The translations under genes were made by a program, and so were the position numbers. A DNA stretch of 64,000 nucleotides, from positions 6,015,476 through 6,079,475 of the forward strand of contig NC_045449.1 of NCBI RefSeq assembly GCF_002776525.5, read 5' to 3'. The notes beneath the pieces were generated by a model, which was not told the origin of the DNA, searched no databases, and worked only from the letters and a program-made list of their open reading frames with translations. Shown here one piece after another: positions 22,523-34,019 of the stretch. How positions within the stretch are numbered: the first letter of the stretch is position 1; each line of letters begins with the position of its first letter. The stretch comes from Piliocolobus tephrosceles (lineage: Eukaryota; Chordata; Mammalia; Primates; Cercopithecidae).

Positions 22523-23396
22523 GTCCTTTTGCCCAAATATTTCAAGATGAGAGGATATAAAGTCAGTTGCAACTACGCTGGTCCTGCTTCCAGTAAAGCC
22601 TAAGGCTAAAAACAGCTCAGGAGAAGACAGAACTGAGAGCTGGAGAGGAACAGAGTCCTGAAAGTGTTGTGCCTAAAGCCATACCTAGGGGTGTCGCTAC
22701 TGGGGGGTCTATCAAGCCTCAAGCTGTTCCTCAGGCCCTGACTTCCAGCTCTGCTGTGCCTCACAGCATCCAAGGAGAGATTCTTATTCACTAGACAACC
22801 CTCTTCTCTGGACAGAGGCTCCTAGGAGATGCCAGAATTGTTGAGGACATCTTGCCCTGTCTATGTGACCTTAAGTGGCTTGTTGCCCATCTCTGGGGCT
22901 CAGCCTGTCTTCTGTGCAAGAAAGGACAAGGGCTTGATGGTCTCAAGGACACTTTCAGTTCTGACCTTCTATTTCTTAAGGGTATTTAATCTACAGGCAG
23001 ACAAGGGATGGCCCAGCCTGCCCCACATCTGTTCGTGGTGAGCACAGCAGTTTCCAGAGAGAAGCCATTTGCCCAGGACCCAGCAGGAGGAGCAATAAAG
23101 AAATCCCTCAGCTTCCATATTCTAATTAAATCAGCACAAATTTAATTTGGATGTAATTTTTAAAACATGACCCATAAAAATATCCACAAGCACTGCTTTA
23201 TTGGGCCTCCTGGAGGAAAGATGGCCTCAGAGGCCAACAAAAGGCCTGATTGGCGCTTTAATCTATAGGTATCTGCGAGGAGACAAGAGAAGGCTCCAGG
23301 GAATCTGTGTGTGCTCAGGAGGGCGTTCCTGTGAAGCTGGGGATGTGAAGGGCACCAGGACGAGGTAGAGTCAAGAAGACACCGCAGGCCGGGAAC
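22523..23396. other. Repeat-poor stretch, candidate conserved noncoding element at 23060-23300
   Basis: No repeat recognised over about 870 bp. The 23110-23280 part clusters AT-rich sites: 'tctaattaaatcagc', 'aaatttaatttgg', 'ctttattgggcc', 'gcgctttaatctatagg'. Such clusters are common in homeodomain-bound enhancers. This is an inference from composition only. Confidence 0.4.
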
Positions 23397-23686
23397 GGTG
23401 GCTCACGCCTGTAATCCCAGCACTTCGGGAGGCCGAGGCGAGTGGATCATGAGGTCAGGAGTTCGAGACCAGCCTGGCCAACATGATGAAACCCCATCCC
23501 TACTAAAAATACAAAAATTAGCCAGGCGTGGTGGCATGAGCCTGTAGTCCCAGCTACTTGGGAGGCTGAGGCAGGAGAATCACTTGAACTCGGGAAGCGG
23601 AGGTGGCAGTGAACCGAGAGTGCGCCATTGAACTCCTGCTTGGGCAACAGAGTGAGACTGCGTCTCAAATAAACAAACAAACAAAC
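23397..23686 (+). mobile_element. Alu with (AAAC)n tail and target-site duplication
   Basis: Full-length Alu ending in AAAC units. AAGACACCGCA (23386-23396) and AAGACACCACA (23687-23697) flank it. Confidence 0.95.
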
Positions 23687-23834
23687 AAGACACCACAAGG
23701 CCTTCTGTGATGCTTCAAGGCAAAGGAGGGAAAGAGACAACAGTGCAGGACCAACCTAAAGTAACAGCACTGTAAGATCAGCCCGAAGTGGGCACGGATG
23801 ACCATTCCAGGAGGCTGGAAGGTCAATAGGCTGC

Positions 23835-23935
23835 ACAGTGGGGTCACTAGCTGGGGGCTTGGCGAGTCCTTTAACCCACCTAAGACTCAGTTTTCTTGTC
23901 TCTAAAACAGGAATTCTGATATCTGCCTTGTGCAC
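23835..23935 (+). mobile_element. MIR fragment
   Basis: 'gagtcctttaacccacctaagactcagttttcttgtct' pattern (in pieces) fits the MIR core. Confidence 0.55.
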
Positions 23936-24089
23936 CTGGTAGAGAGGTTCTGGAGCCAAGGTTGGGATGAAAGCCCCTTGGAAATGGTAAAGCCTCCTTC
24001 AAAGGCTAGAGGGCGCCAGGTCACCATCACCTCCTTATTAGTTGATCTTTTCCCAAAGGGGGCTTCACCGTTTCGACCCACCGTTTATC

Positions 24090-24355
24090 CTAGAGGTAGC
24101 GTGATGCAGCGGTCCAGTCTTGGCCTCCGATGGAGACTGCTTGGGTGAAAAGCCTGGCTCTGCCACTGTCCGGTGGAGGAGTCCCAGACAAGTTTCTTAA
24201 CTTCCCTTGGCCTCCTTTTCCTCATCTGTAAAATGGAGATGATGGACGTGATATTTACCTCCTAGGGATGTTGGGAGGATTCTAAAAATCCACTTGTGTA
24301 AAGTGCTAAGCGGTGGCCTGCCCAAAAGCAGGTGTTTGTAATTATCATTGTCATG
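24090..24355 (+). mobile_element. MIR, nearly complete
   Basis: 'ggtagcgtgatgcagcggtc' start, 'cctggctctgccactgtccg', 'ccttttcctcatctgtaaaa', 'tgttgggaggattctaaaaa' and 'gtaaagtgctaagcggtg' run in consensus order. One of the best-preserved MIRs here. Confidence 0.87.
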
Positions 24356-25072
24356 CCTGCCAGCCAGTTTCACTCCTCCTCACTGGCACTGTTGCAATTC
24401 AGAACAGCCTTGCCTGTGGATGCTCACCTGGGCAGTGGTACCTTCCTGCACCCCCCTGCCTCCAGGGCCTCCTCTCCAACCCAGCCTCCTTGCCAGCTGC
24501 CAGAGGGTGGTTTACAAGGCCCACTGCTTCCCTGGCCCCTTAGCATAGAGTCTTCCCTGCTGGGCATGGTACTCACAGCTTTTGCATAATCTGGCCCAAA
24601 CACGCACCTCCAGCTTCACCTCCTTCCGCACCCACTCCATTCTCTAGCTGCGCTGAGCCAGCTTCCTGCTCCCTAAAGCCCATATCTGTCACACCTTTAT
24701 TCATTTACTTGCACCGCACTCACACCTTAGAGTGTCTCCTCCCCATTACCTCTTTCACCCTGGAAAACTCCAACGGCGCTTTGAACCCCGATTGCTCCAT
24801 CTGCCACCTCAGTCTCTCATAAGTGGGTCCTGGCCTCGTTTTCCTGTTATATTCCCAACTTCTCCTGTTCACACACCACATTTTAGCAACACCCACTGCT
24901 CACAGTCTTCCCTGGTTTGGGCTGATGAGTAGGCGCTACCGTGGGTAGTTTCCCAGGGAGGGAATCCCAAGAGATGTGGAACCCTCAGCTCACACTCTTT
25001 AGCCCTAGAGGCCCAGCAAGTTGGGACCGAAGGACTGAATCACCTTTTTCCTTCTAATGAGCCCTTTCCAGG
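24356..25072 (+). mobile_element. Probable L2 with unassigned flank
   Basis: 'ttgcataatctggcccaaac', 'acacctttattcatttactt' and similar C/T-rich text to about 24850 resemble the L2 3' half. 24850-25072 is unassigned. Confidence 0.5.
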
Positions 25073-25383
25073 GTTTTTTTCTTTTCTTTTCTTTTCTTTT
25101 TTTTACAGAGTCTCACTCTGTCACCTAGGCTGGAGTGCAGCGGCGCAATCTCAGCTCACTGCAACTTCCACCTCCCAGGTTCAAGTGATTCTCCTGCCTC
25201 TGCCTCCCGAGTAGCTGGGATAACACGTGCCCACCACCACGCCCGGCTGATTTTTGTATTTTTAGTAGGGATGGGGTTTCATCATGTTGGCCAGGCTGAT
25301 CTTGAACTCCTGACCTCAAGTGATCCGCCTGCCTCGGTCTCCCAAACTGCTGGGATTACAGGCGTGAGCCAAGGCAAGCAGCC
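25073..25383 (-). mobile_element. Alu with (CTTTT)n tail
   Basis: Reverse-strand Alu. The tail is CTTTT units, and the 5' head is mutated ('gagccaaggcaagcagcc' instead of the usual CpG-rich head). Confidence 0.93.
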
Positions 25384-26150
25384 TCCAGCTTATTTTTGTG
25401 TGTATGCTTTCATTTTTAATGTTGCTGAGAAATTTTAAAGATACAGGAAAACATAAAATTAGCCCCCATATGCACCTACTTATCCACCATGCAGAACTGA
25501 CAATTTGTTCATGTTACTTGCTTTGTCTTCCTTTTTAGAAATTCATAAAATCTAAATCACATATGTATTATGACATGACAAGCCAGATTCAAAGTCTCTT
25601 TCTTCCTCATTGCTAATTCTATTTTCTTTCCTCCTGCCAAGGCAAACATGATCATGAATGAAATGTGCACTTTTCTGGTTCCATTTTTGAACTTTGGCAT
25701 AGACACAGACACCCCTGATAATACGTACTATGGCTTCGTGTGTGTTGATCAGCACAAAGGTTAGAATTTCCACATAACCTTCTTCTCTGCTTTCTGCAAC
25801 ACACTTTTCTCATTCTACATGAGAGTCTTGAAATGTATCCATATTGCTGCGTGAATCTAGCACATTCCTTTAATTGCTTTTAATTTTATTATATGAATAG
25901 ACTTCATTTTATTCAGTTACTCCTCTGACTGCCTGAAATCTAAGTTGTTTCCTTTTTTTTTTTTTTGGTCATTAATTAGTGCTGCAGTAAATACCCTCGC
26001 ACACCCCTGGGGGTGTTTCTCTAAGGTGGAAACCTAGATGTGGAATTGCTAGGACTTAGGTTTGGTTGCATTTTCAGTGTGGCTGGATATTGCCAAATTG
26101 CTCTGCAAAGTGGCTGTGCTAATTCTCACTACCACCAGAAACGTCTGAGT
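25384..26150 (-). mobile_element. L1M-type LINE
   Basis: Complement of an old L1 3' region: 'cctacttatccaccatgcag', 'gtatccatattgctgcgtga', 'gctgcagtaaataccctcgc', 'ggaattgctaggacttaggt', 'ccaaattgctctgcaaagtg'. No intact frame. Confidence 0.72.
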
Positions 26151-26265
26151 GTGTCCATTTGCAGGAGGCTCTCATTTTATAGGAGAGAAACTGAGGCCCA
26201 GATCAGGCAATGGAATTGCCCAAGATCCTGCAGCTAATCAGTGGTGGAGCCTAGATTAGGACTTG
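26151..26265 (-). mobile_element. MIR
   Basis: 'ctcattttataggagagaaa', 'ctgaggcccagatcaggcaa' and 'cctgcagctaatcagtggtg' are the reverse-strand MIR 3' half. Confidence 0.78.
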
Positions 26266-27145
26266 GGCTCCGGACACCACAGAAAGGAATGAACTTCTAG
26301 GAACCTCCTGCTTTTGCCCAGGCAGAGACAAACTAATGATAAATCTTCCCTTGACCCCTGCCTGATCAGTCTTTGTCCAACCTTGGGAAACACTTGTATT
26401 AGTTTCTACTTCGCTAAGAAAGAAAAAAACCTCATAATAAAAGTTACTGGCTAATAACAGGTATCTTGTTTCATGGAAATTTTGCATACATTCTTCAACA
26501 ATAAAAATGAAAACATGTTTTCCTTTAGTAAAGGGATTTCTGTTCTACGGCACTTATCACCCCTGGGAAGGAAATCTGATGTACCTTGACTCTATTTTAT
26601 GACCATCTTGGAGAAATGAGATGTTGTCAATGGAAGCATGAAGAAACTATAGGAATAAAAATTAGACAGAGATGGAGACAGTGATATTAAAATAAATATC
26701 ATTTGCAATTGGATTTTGTGGTCACAGCTACAGCAGTCGTCACTGGGAGCATGAAGGTCACGCATCAGACATGGAGAACACTCCAGGCCCTGGTGCCAAA
26801 ACATTTTGCTTCCAAAAGCCTGGTCCTCCCTGGATTGCTCTCAAGGTTGCCTTTACCTGTAACACCTCTGTCCACACAAGGCACGGTCAGTGCAGCAACA
26901 CATGACAAGGCTGACATACAAAGACGGGCAAGTCGGGGAACGAGGAGGGAAGTTCGCCCTTCAGGCCAAACTCAAATCACAGCCGCCAAGTGAGCCATTG
27001 GGTGGTGCCAGAAAGGTTCCTGCAGATGTCCTGGCAGAGAAAGGTGGAGAAAGATCCTCGCCTAGTGGGACAGACAGTGGTCAAGAGATAAGGGAGATCC
27101 CAACACTAGTTACTTGTTTATTGCGTCTTCCATCTACCAGACTTT
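26266..27145. other. Unassigned noncoding stretch
   Basis: No repeat, RNA gene or exon recognised. Short open frames lack resemblance to known proteins. Confidence 0.4.
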
Positions 27146-27455
27146 TTCTTTCCTTCTTTTTTTTTTTTTTTTCTGTGAGATGGAGTTTTACTCTGTCACC
27201 AGGCTGGAGTGCGGTGACACAATCTGAGCTCACTGCAACCTCCACCTCCTGGGTTCAAGCTATTTTCCTGCCTCAGGCTCCCGGGTAGCTGGGACTACAG
27301 GCGAATGACACCTCACCCAGCTAATTTTTTGTATTTTAGTAGAAATGGGGTTTCACCATGTTTCCTAGGCTGGTCTCGGTCTCCTGACCTCATGATCCAC
27401 CCACTTCAGCCTTCCAAAGTGCAGGCATTACAGGAGTGAGCCACTACACCTGGCC
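27146..27455 (-). mobile_element. Alu with target-site duplication
   Basis: Reverse-strand Alu, tail 'tctttccttc' plus an 18-T run. TACCAGACTTT (27135-27145) and TACAAGACTTT (27456-27466) flank it. Confidence 0.95.
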
Positions 27456-27585
27456 TACAAGACTTTAAACTTCTTGACAGCTATAGCTTTTTCTCTGATT
27501 ATCTTAATGTTTCCAAAGCTTAGGAATATTCCTAGCACATAGTAGGTACTCAACAAATATTAGTTTTTGAGTCAATGACTGCATG
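27456..27585 (+). mobile_element. L2 3' end
   Basis: 'aatattcctagcacatagtaggtactcaacaaatatt' (in pieces) is a typical L2 ending. Confidence 0.65.
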
Positions 27586-27959
27586 AATCCTGGGGACATC
27601 ATCCCGAGCCAAGCCAGAGCTCAGCTTGTCCAGGATGCAGCAGGCTGTCTGGCAGTAGATCACCCAACCCAGTCCAGCCTTCAAGAACCCCTCCCACCAG
27701 ATTCCCCTTCCATGAAGCCTCTTCTAGTTGCTCCAGGGGGGCTCTTTAGCTCTCTAGTCGTTTTAAAAATATCCTTCTGCCTTTAGAGTGAGCCCCATAC
27801 CATCAGGCAAGTATTCCTGGAGTTCTCTTGGCAACTTCCACTCCCGATGGTCCATCAGTCACCAAGCCCTCTCCACTCCACCTTCCAAGTCCCCTTCCCC
27901 TGCCTTAGACCAAATCCCATCTTCTCAGCCAGTCTCCCTGACTTCAGACCTACTACCTT
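27586..27959. other. C-rich stretch, possibly old LINE
   Basis: C/T-rich text such as 'catcagtcaccaagccctct' is L2-like but too diverged to call. Confidence 0.35.
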
Positions 27960-28905
27960 GTAGCAGGCAGTTTTCACTTGGTTATGCTGCAGTAACAAAC
28001 AACCTCTCAGTTTTAGAATCTTGCAACAGCAAGATCCAGTTGCAACTCTCCTGCACTTGCAGGATCCAGGATTCAGGCTGGAGCAACAGCCCCTGTCTGA
28101 GACATGCCATTTTCCTAGCAAAAAAAGGCGAGAGAGCAGCACAAAAATGCAAACGCCTCTGTGGTGGTTTTAAAATCTTTTTACAAATGTTTTTATACTC
28201 CCTGCTTTAAGAGGTGGAGTTTAATTCTCCTCCCCTTGAGTATAAGTTGGAGTTAGTGACCCACTTATAACTACCAGCCCATAGCAGAACTGCTGGTGTG
28301 TAGTCTCTGAAAAAAGGTCATAAAAGCATTGTGGCTCTTTCTTGGCTCTTGGATCACTGCTCTAGGGCAGGACAGCTGCCATGTCACTAGGATACTCAGC
28401 ATCTTTATGGAGCAGATGTTGTGGTGATGAACTGAGGCCTCCTGCCAACAGCCAGCACTACTGGCTATGTGAGGGAGCCACCTTGGAAGCAGATCCTCCA
28501 GCCCCAGTCAAGCCTTCAGATGACTGTGGCCCAACTAATATCTTGGCTGAAACCTCAAGGGTGATGGAGCCACAACCAACCAGCTATGCTCCTGCTAGAC
28601 TCCTTTCCCAGAGAAGCTGTGTGAGATAATAAATATTTATTGTGTTGAGTCACTAAGTTTAAGGGTAATTCATTATGCAGCAGTAGATAACTAACACAGC
28701 CTTTTAAAGCTTCTGCTCAGAATTGGCGTCTGTCATTCTACTCTCATTTAATTGGCCAAAACAGATCACAAAATCAGCCTGGCATCAAATATCTATGGAA
28801 ACATTGCAAGTCATAGAGCAACGGGTAAGGATATACAGTCCACTTACAGGAAGAGGGAGTGAATGGTTAAGTACAACAGTAGAGTTCACCATATCCTACC
28901 CCTAT
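27960..28905. mobile_element. Old LTR-like repeat, family copy 2, split by an LTR
   Basis: Starts with 'ttatgctgcagtaacaaac' like copy 1 at 3726. It is interrupted at 28160-28698 and resumes with 'cattctactctcatttaatt' and 'ggccaaaacagatcacaaaa'. The younger LTR proves this element is older. Confidence 0.45.
28160..28698 (+). mobile_element. Solo LTR, MLT1-like, with TG...CA ends
   Basis: Begins TGTGGTGGTTTTAAAATC and ends 'agataactaacaca'. Between are 'gccaccttggaagcagatcc' and a 'taataaatatttattg' polyadenylation-like region. A 5-bp duplication GCCTC/GCCTT (28155-28159, 28699-28703) supports a true LTR insertion. The subfamily is uncertain. Confidence 0.7.
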
Positions 28906-28959
28906 TCATCCTGTTTCTTCTCCCACCATAAAACGTAAAGTTGACCATATCAGCTTCTC

Positions 28960-29200
28960 TTCTTAAAACACTTTAGTGACTCTTTGATGCCTCCAGCACA
29001 AAGTGCTACCTCTTTCATCAATCCTTCCAGACTTCCATGTTCTTCCTTTGCCTCAGTGCCACCCTCTATCAGCTCATGACTCTATCCTGAGCTCTGATTT
29101 GTCTGTTCACATGCGCATCTCCTTGAGAGCACGGACCACACTGATTCATCTTTCTCTCTTGGTTTCTCAGCACAGGGACAGCTACTCTAATTTTGTGATG
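28960..29200 (+). mobile_element. L2 3' end
   Basis: 'cctcagtgccaccctctatc', 'ctccttgagagcacggacca' and 'ttggtttctcagcacaggga' follow the L2 3' end order. Confidence 0.6.
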
Positions 29201-29201
29201 A

Positions 29202-29265
29202 ATGGATGGATGACTGGATGGATGGATGGATGGATGGTTGGATAGATGGGTAAATGGAAGGCTGA
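29202..29265. repeat. (ATGG)n microsatellite
   Basis: Imperfect GGAT/ATGG units with a few substitutions, directly at the 3' end of the L2. Confidence 0.92.
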
Positions 29266-30233
29266 ATAGATGCAGGGAGGGACAGGCAGCAGAGAAGGTA
29301 TGGAGATAAATGAGCAGCGATCCTTTGGAACTTTTCAGCTGTTGCATATGTGAGCCTTCTCTCTCTGACCAGACAAGCAACTTCTGCCTCTGAACACTGG
29401 CCTGGGAATCAGGAATGAAATCAGAATCTGGGAATCAGGAATCAAGAATCAAAAGGTGTGTGTTAAAGTCTTGGCCTTGCCTTGTAATGGCTTTGTGGCA
29501 TTGGGAAGGTTCAAAGTTTTAATCACTAGTGAAAGTTAAAAATGCCTGAGGAACAAAATCAAAATGAATGAAGATCTGATACAGTGCCTTATAGACCGAT
29601 ATGTACTGCGCCTGTGAGGTGTGCCCATCTCTAGCCTCTCCCATGTGCTGCAAATAAGCATGGAGCTGGGCTGTCAGTGTCCTATGTCCCTGAGAACCTT
29701 GAGTGAACCACAGGCTGCCCTTAGGACCTGGCTGGGAGACTGCAGGACAAGGGCCTGGACAATGGAGGAGAGACAGATACCTGGAACTGCCGCCTAAGGC
29801 CCCTACAACTCCTCTGGAGGGCAGCCCCAGGATAGGAATGACTTTGGGCTCTCCTTTCTTTATCATAACTCACAATGGTGATAGTGGCCACCATCATTCT
29901 CTGCAGGCCACCAGGCGCTGGTCCACAGAGCTCTAGGGGATGAGCAGCACATGGCTGTCTACCCTGCCATGTGGGTAGACTCACAGAAGCCATGTGTCTT
30001 TGACCTGACTCTCTCCCTGGCTAGAGCCCATTGGTCCAGACAGGAACACTTGATTGACCCCAGGTTGAGTCTTAAGTGTTGAACAGAGTTTTGGAGCCAA
30101 GTCACATCAAGGGTGGGGTGCTCTGGAGGGTGCCAAAAACCCCTGCTGATTACAGCAGTTTTCCTTGTTGCTCAAACTCATTAGAGATGGTTTTTGTCAT
30201 TTGCTGCTAAAGGATCCTTTCAACCTCATGACA
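29266..30233. other. Largely unassigned
   Basis: A weak MIR-like passage lies at 29470-29520 ('ggctttgtggcattgggaag'). 29410-29450 has three close copies of an 'gggaatcaggaat' unit. The rest is unassigned and shows no exon. Confidence 0.4.
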
Positions 30234-30527
30234 GGCCAGGTGCAGTGGCTCACGCTTGTAATCCCAGCACTTTGGGAGGCCGAAGCAGGCAGATCACGAG
30301 GTCAGGAGATCGAGAGCATCCTGGCTAACATGGTGAAACCCCGTCTCTATTAAAAATACAAAAAATAGCCAGGTATAGTGGCACATGCCTGTAATCCTAG
30401 CTACTCAGGAGGCTGAGGCAGGAGAATCGCTTGAACCCGGGAGGAGGAGGTTGCAGTGAGCCGAGATCGGGCCACTGCACTCCAGCCTGGGTGACAAGAG
30501 CAAAACTCCAACTCAAAAAAAAAGAAA
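30234..30527 (+). mobile_element. AluS-like element
   Basis: Full-length Alu from 'ggccaggtgcagtggc' to a short A tail. The MLT1 fragment begins directly after the tail. Confidence 0.94.
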
Positions 30528-30727
30528 AGAGGCCCCAGAGAGCTAGCTAGCCCCTTCCACCATGGGAGGATGCAGCGAGAACACATTGTCGCTGAGGAAC
30601 CAGCCCTCACCAGCCACCGAATCAGCAGTCACTTTGATCTTGAACTTCCCAGTCTCCAGAACTATGAGAAATACATTTCCCTTGTTTATCAGCTGCTAGT
30701 CCATGGTATTTTGTTATAGACTAAGAT
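30528..30727 (+). mobile_element. MLT1A-like LTR, 3' part
   Basis: 'gaggccccagagagctagct', 'ccaccatgggaggatgcagc', 'ttgaacttcccagtctccag', 'tatggtattttgttatag'-like ending. The 5' half is not found left of the Alu, so part was lost. Confidence 0.78.
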
Positions 30728-30804
30728 GGCGGGCCCCACCACCTGTGTTTTTCTGTGTTCCCCAAGTCACTCTGGTGTGTAATCCCATTTGAGAACTGCT
30801 GGTG

Positions 30805-31005
30805 GAGGTAGTACAATGAGCTTGGGTTTCAGAGTTGGACCGCTCTCAGTTCAAACCTTGGCCGAGCTCTTTTCTGGATGGACTTGGGCAGAGTGTGAAC
30901 CTGTCTGCTCCTCGGTGGTCTTATCGATAAAACAAGGATCCTCATCTCATTCAGAAGGTTATGGCAAAGAGAAGATGGGACAGTGCGTTGAAAGTACTTC
31001 TTAAT
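30805..31005 (+). mobile_element. MIR
   Basis: 'gaggtagtacaatgagcttg', 'cagttcaaaccttggccgag', 'gatggacttgggcagagtgt' and 'ttatggcaaagagaagatgg' fit a MIR in order. Confidence 0.75.
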
Positions 31006-32264
31006 TGTGAGGTGCTGCCCAGAGGTTATCAGGAACCACAGTCCCCTCATCCACCAGCAGGAGTTTTCTTAGCGTCCAGCATGTTGGAAATAGAGTTGGA
31101 GCAGGCAGCCTCCAGGTGGGACCCCAGAGATTACGGAGGAAGCTACAGAGTCCAGGCGAGGTAGGAATACCCCATGGCCTGGGGAGTCTGGGGGAATCTA
31201 GGCCAAAGCCACACATCACCAGGCTCCTACCCCTGGCCAATTCAGCAGCCACCCTCCAACACTGACCAGCAGTGGCTTGGCCCATGACACCTAAAGTGTG
31301 TGCGTTCCTGAGTTGTGAGTCCCTCAGGAGAGTAGGGTGGGGACACGGTGAGGCAAGCAGAACCCTAGGCCAGGCTGCCAGAACCAGGGTAGAGATCTCC
31401 CTCCAGCCAGAGCTGACAGGTCCTGGAAGCCTGCTGTCTGCTTTCTGCTGGCCAGAAGCTGACTTCTCCCTGTCCTCAACAGCTCTGTCTGTCCTCCAAG
31501 CAGGTCACTTTTGCAAGACTCTCTCGCATCAGAAATCCTCCCCAGGCTTCCCAGGCAAAAATTCCCTTCTTCCCTCTGCTGGGAGGATCTTGCAAGATCT
31601 TCCTCCTGCTTAGAGAGGCCCTTAGCAAGGCTGAGGCTCTGAGTAAAGACAGAGCCCCCAGGCAAAGCTTCACTCCGCCAGCACTGGGAAAATAGGAAGC
31701 TGACTCCTGCTCTCTGCCGTGGCATTGAAGAATGGAGGCCAAGGGCTCCTCCCAAGGTTGGCCTGGCAGCCCAAAGGATGGGGGGTCAGAAGGTTCCCAG
31801 CTCAGACCCACAGAGAAGCAGCCCTCTGAATGCAATGCAGCCTGCAGACTGCGACCTTGAGTGCAGTTCTGTTTTGATGCTGGAGGGCCTCCTCACCATT
31901 CCACAGCCAGGGAGCTCACCGCCTTACAAAGCCATCCATTCTCTCATTATAGGTCTGCCTAGGGCCTGCAACCTGTGCAGCTTCACGGGGTCCCCGCTAT
32001 CAGAAGGGCACATGCTTGGTTGAATTCTCTGCTGCCGTTGTCTTAAAATTCTTAATAATGTTTGAGTTTTCATTTTACACGCAGCCCTACAAATTTTGTA
32101 GCCGGTCTGGGTGTGATCACTGGGGAATCCTTTATGTGAACTCCCACACTCATTCCCACAAAATCCTAGAGGTCTTCAAGCTAGACCTGCTCCTTCTGTC
32201 CCAGGTGGGCCAGGAGAGGCCCCTAGATGGACCCTGAGCCCAGGGCTGGAACCTGGATGAGGCA
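31006..32264. other. GC-rich stretch with a possible DNA-transposon relic
   Basis: 31006-31850 is unassigned, GC-rich and carries several medium open frames on both strands with no recognisable product. 31960-32120 ('aattcttaataatgtttgag', 'ccctacaaattttgtagccg') matches an old repeated pattern I know but cannot name. Confidence 0.4.
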
Positions 32265-32265
32265 A

Positions 32266-32390
32266 GTGAGATGCCTGGGGCATGAAATTTAAGGAGACCC
32301 TTACTGTCTCAGTCACAGACATGCTGACCCTGCACTTGTACAACCCCCAAAATAAGCAGCTCCTTAAATTGTGCACCCCAGGTGCCTCAC
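32266..32390. repeat. Imperfect inverted repeat, probable DNA-transposon remnant
   Basis: Arm 1 (32266-32296) and the reverse complement of arm 2 (32360-32390) agree at 23 of 31 positions. Both contain GTGAG, CCTGGGG and ATTTAAGGAG. A 63-bp loop separates them. A hairpin MITE of hAT type is likely. Confidence 0.7.
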
Positions 32391-32604
32391 TCAGTTCCTC
32401 TGGTCACTGCTAAGTCAGTGTCCAGGCTGTAAGGTGGGACTCCTCAACCACAACCTGTGGTGAAGCCTTCAGGCCCCTCTCTGCTTCCCTCACAGGCCAG
32501 CCCAGTCCTGACCATTATTCTGCTCATCCCTGGGTCAGACCGTAGGAGGAAGGCAGAGGGTTGGGCACATAGACCAGGCCACAAACCTCACCACCGACGC
32601 CTGC

Positions 32605-32675
32605 AGGAGCTGGGACTCTCCACGGGCCAGCAGCCTCCACATCACCTGAGAACTTGTTAGAAGGGCAGAATCTGA
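32605..32675 (+). mobile_element. MER5-type hAT relic, left part
   Basis: 'catcacctgagaacttgtta' and 'gcagaatctga' are the MER5 left half. It is cut by the L1 at 32676 and continues at 34020. Confidence 0.62.
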
Positions 32676-33101
32676 AACACTGCAGAGGCTGAACAATACT
32701 CCGCTGTATGTATATACGGCATTTTGTTTCTCCATCTGTCAGTGGACATTAGGTTGTTCCCTTGGCTAATGTGAACGATGCTGCAAAGAGCATGGGAATG
32801 CTTGTATCTCTTTGAGATCCTGATTTCAGTTCTTTTGGATACATACCCAGGAATAGGTTGCTGGAGCATATGATAGTCCTATTTTTAATTTTTTGGGAAC
32901 CTCTATAATGTTTTCCATAGCAGCCACACCATTCTGCATTCCCACCAACAGTGTGCAAGAATTCCAATTTCTCCATATCCTCACCAATATTCATCATCTT
33001 CTTCTTTGATAACAGCCACCCTAACAGATGTGGGTGATGACATAAACAAATCTTTAGGACATTATGCTAAGGGAAACAAGCCAGTTCCACAAAGGCAAAT
33101 A

Positions 33102-33442
33102 CAGACCTCCCTCCGTATCTATGGGGGATTGGTTCCAGGACCTCCTTGGATACCAAAATCCACAGATTCCCAAGTCCCTGATATAACATGGTGTCGAATT
33201 TGCCTATAACCTACGCACATCCTCCCGTATACTTTAAATCAACTCTAGACTACTTATCATACCTAATACATTGTAAATGCTATGTGAATCATTGTTATAC
33301 TACATATTTATTTGTGTTGTCTTTTATTATATTGTTTTTATTTTTTTTGTATTGTATTTGTATCATTTCTTTTTCAAATAGAGTATTTTCAATGCACAGT
33401 TGGTTGAATGGGAGATGAAACCTGCAGATTGTGGGCCAATTG
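33102..33442. mobile_element. Tigger-type (MER2-like) DNA transposon in L1
   Basis: Starts CAGACCTCCCTCCGTATC and ends GGGCCAATTG, with 'ggttccaggacctccttgga' and 'aacctacgcacatcctcccg' inside. TA duplication on both sides (33100-33101, 33443-33444). L1 reads through: 'ggcaaaTA' then 'TActgcctgattcca'. The TIRs are degraded. Confidence 0.85.
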
Positions 33443-33667
33443 TACTGCCTGATTCCACATATACTAGGTATCTAAAATAGTCACACTCGTAGAATCAAAG
33501 AGCGGAATGGTGTTTCCAAGGGCTGGGGGAAGAGGGAAGTGGGGAATTATTAATCAATGGTAGAAAGCGTCCATTAGGTAAGATGAAAAACTTCTAGAGA
33601 CCTGCCGTACAACATTATACCTATAGTCAACTACACTATATTTATTGTATGCTTAAAAATTTAAGAG

Positions 33668-33966
33668 GGCTGGGTGTGGTGGCTCTTGCCTGTAATCCCA
33701 GTACTTTGGGAGGCTGAGGCAGACGGATCACGAGGTCAGGAGTCCAAGACCAGCCTGGCCAATATGGTGATACTCCATCTCTACTAAAAATACAAAAATT
33801 AGATGGGCATGGTGTTCCATGCCTGTAGTCCCAGCTACTCAAGAGGCTGAGGCAGAAGAATTGCTTGAACCTGGGAGGCGGAGGCTGCAGTGAGCTGAGA
33901 TCACGCCACTGCACTCCAACCTAAGCAAAAGAGTGAGACTCCTTCTGAAAGAAAAAAAAAAAAAAA
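33668..33966 (+). mobile_element. Alu nested in the same L1
   Basis: Full-length Alu with a 15-A tail. The L1 3' UTR resumes with 'gtgtagatctcatgttaaat'. Confidence 0.94.
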
Positions 33967-34019
33967 GTGTAGATCTCATGTTAAATCTCTTACCACAATG
34001 AAATAAAGTTAACCAAAAA

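Larger units (their letters stand above)
32676..34019 (+). mobile_element. L1MA-like element with inverted 5' part (twin priming)
   Basis: 32685-33047 is reverse-strand L1 ('gaacaatactccgctgtatg' to 'ccctaacagatgtgggtgat'). From 33048 the L1 is direct ('aggacattatgctaagggaa'). In L1 coordinates the two parts meet near the ATATTATTCAGCC site with about 60 bp lost. It ends 'ccacaatgaaataaagtt' plus an A tail. Diverged copies AGAAGGGCAGAATCTGA (32659-32675) and AGAAAAATGCAGAATCTCA (34020-34038) flank it. A Tigger element and an Alu sit inside. Confidence 0.8.

Noticed and set aside
24090..24355. tRNA-like gene
   Set aside because: The tRNA-like start belongs to a MIR, a tRNA-derived SINE. No cloverleaf with intact anticodon arm was seen.
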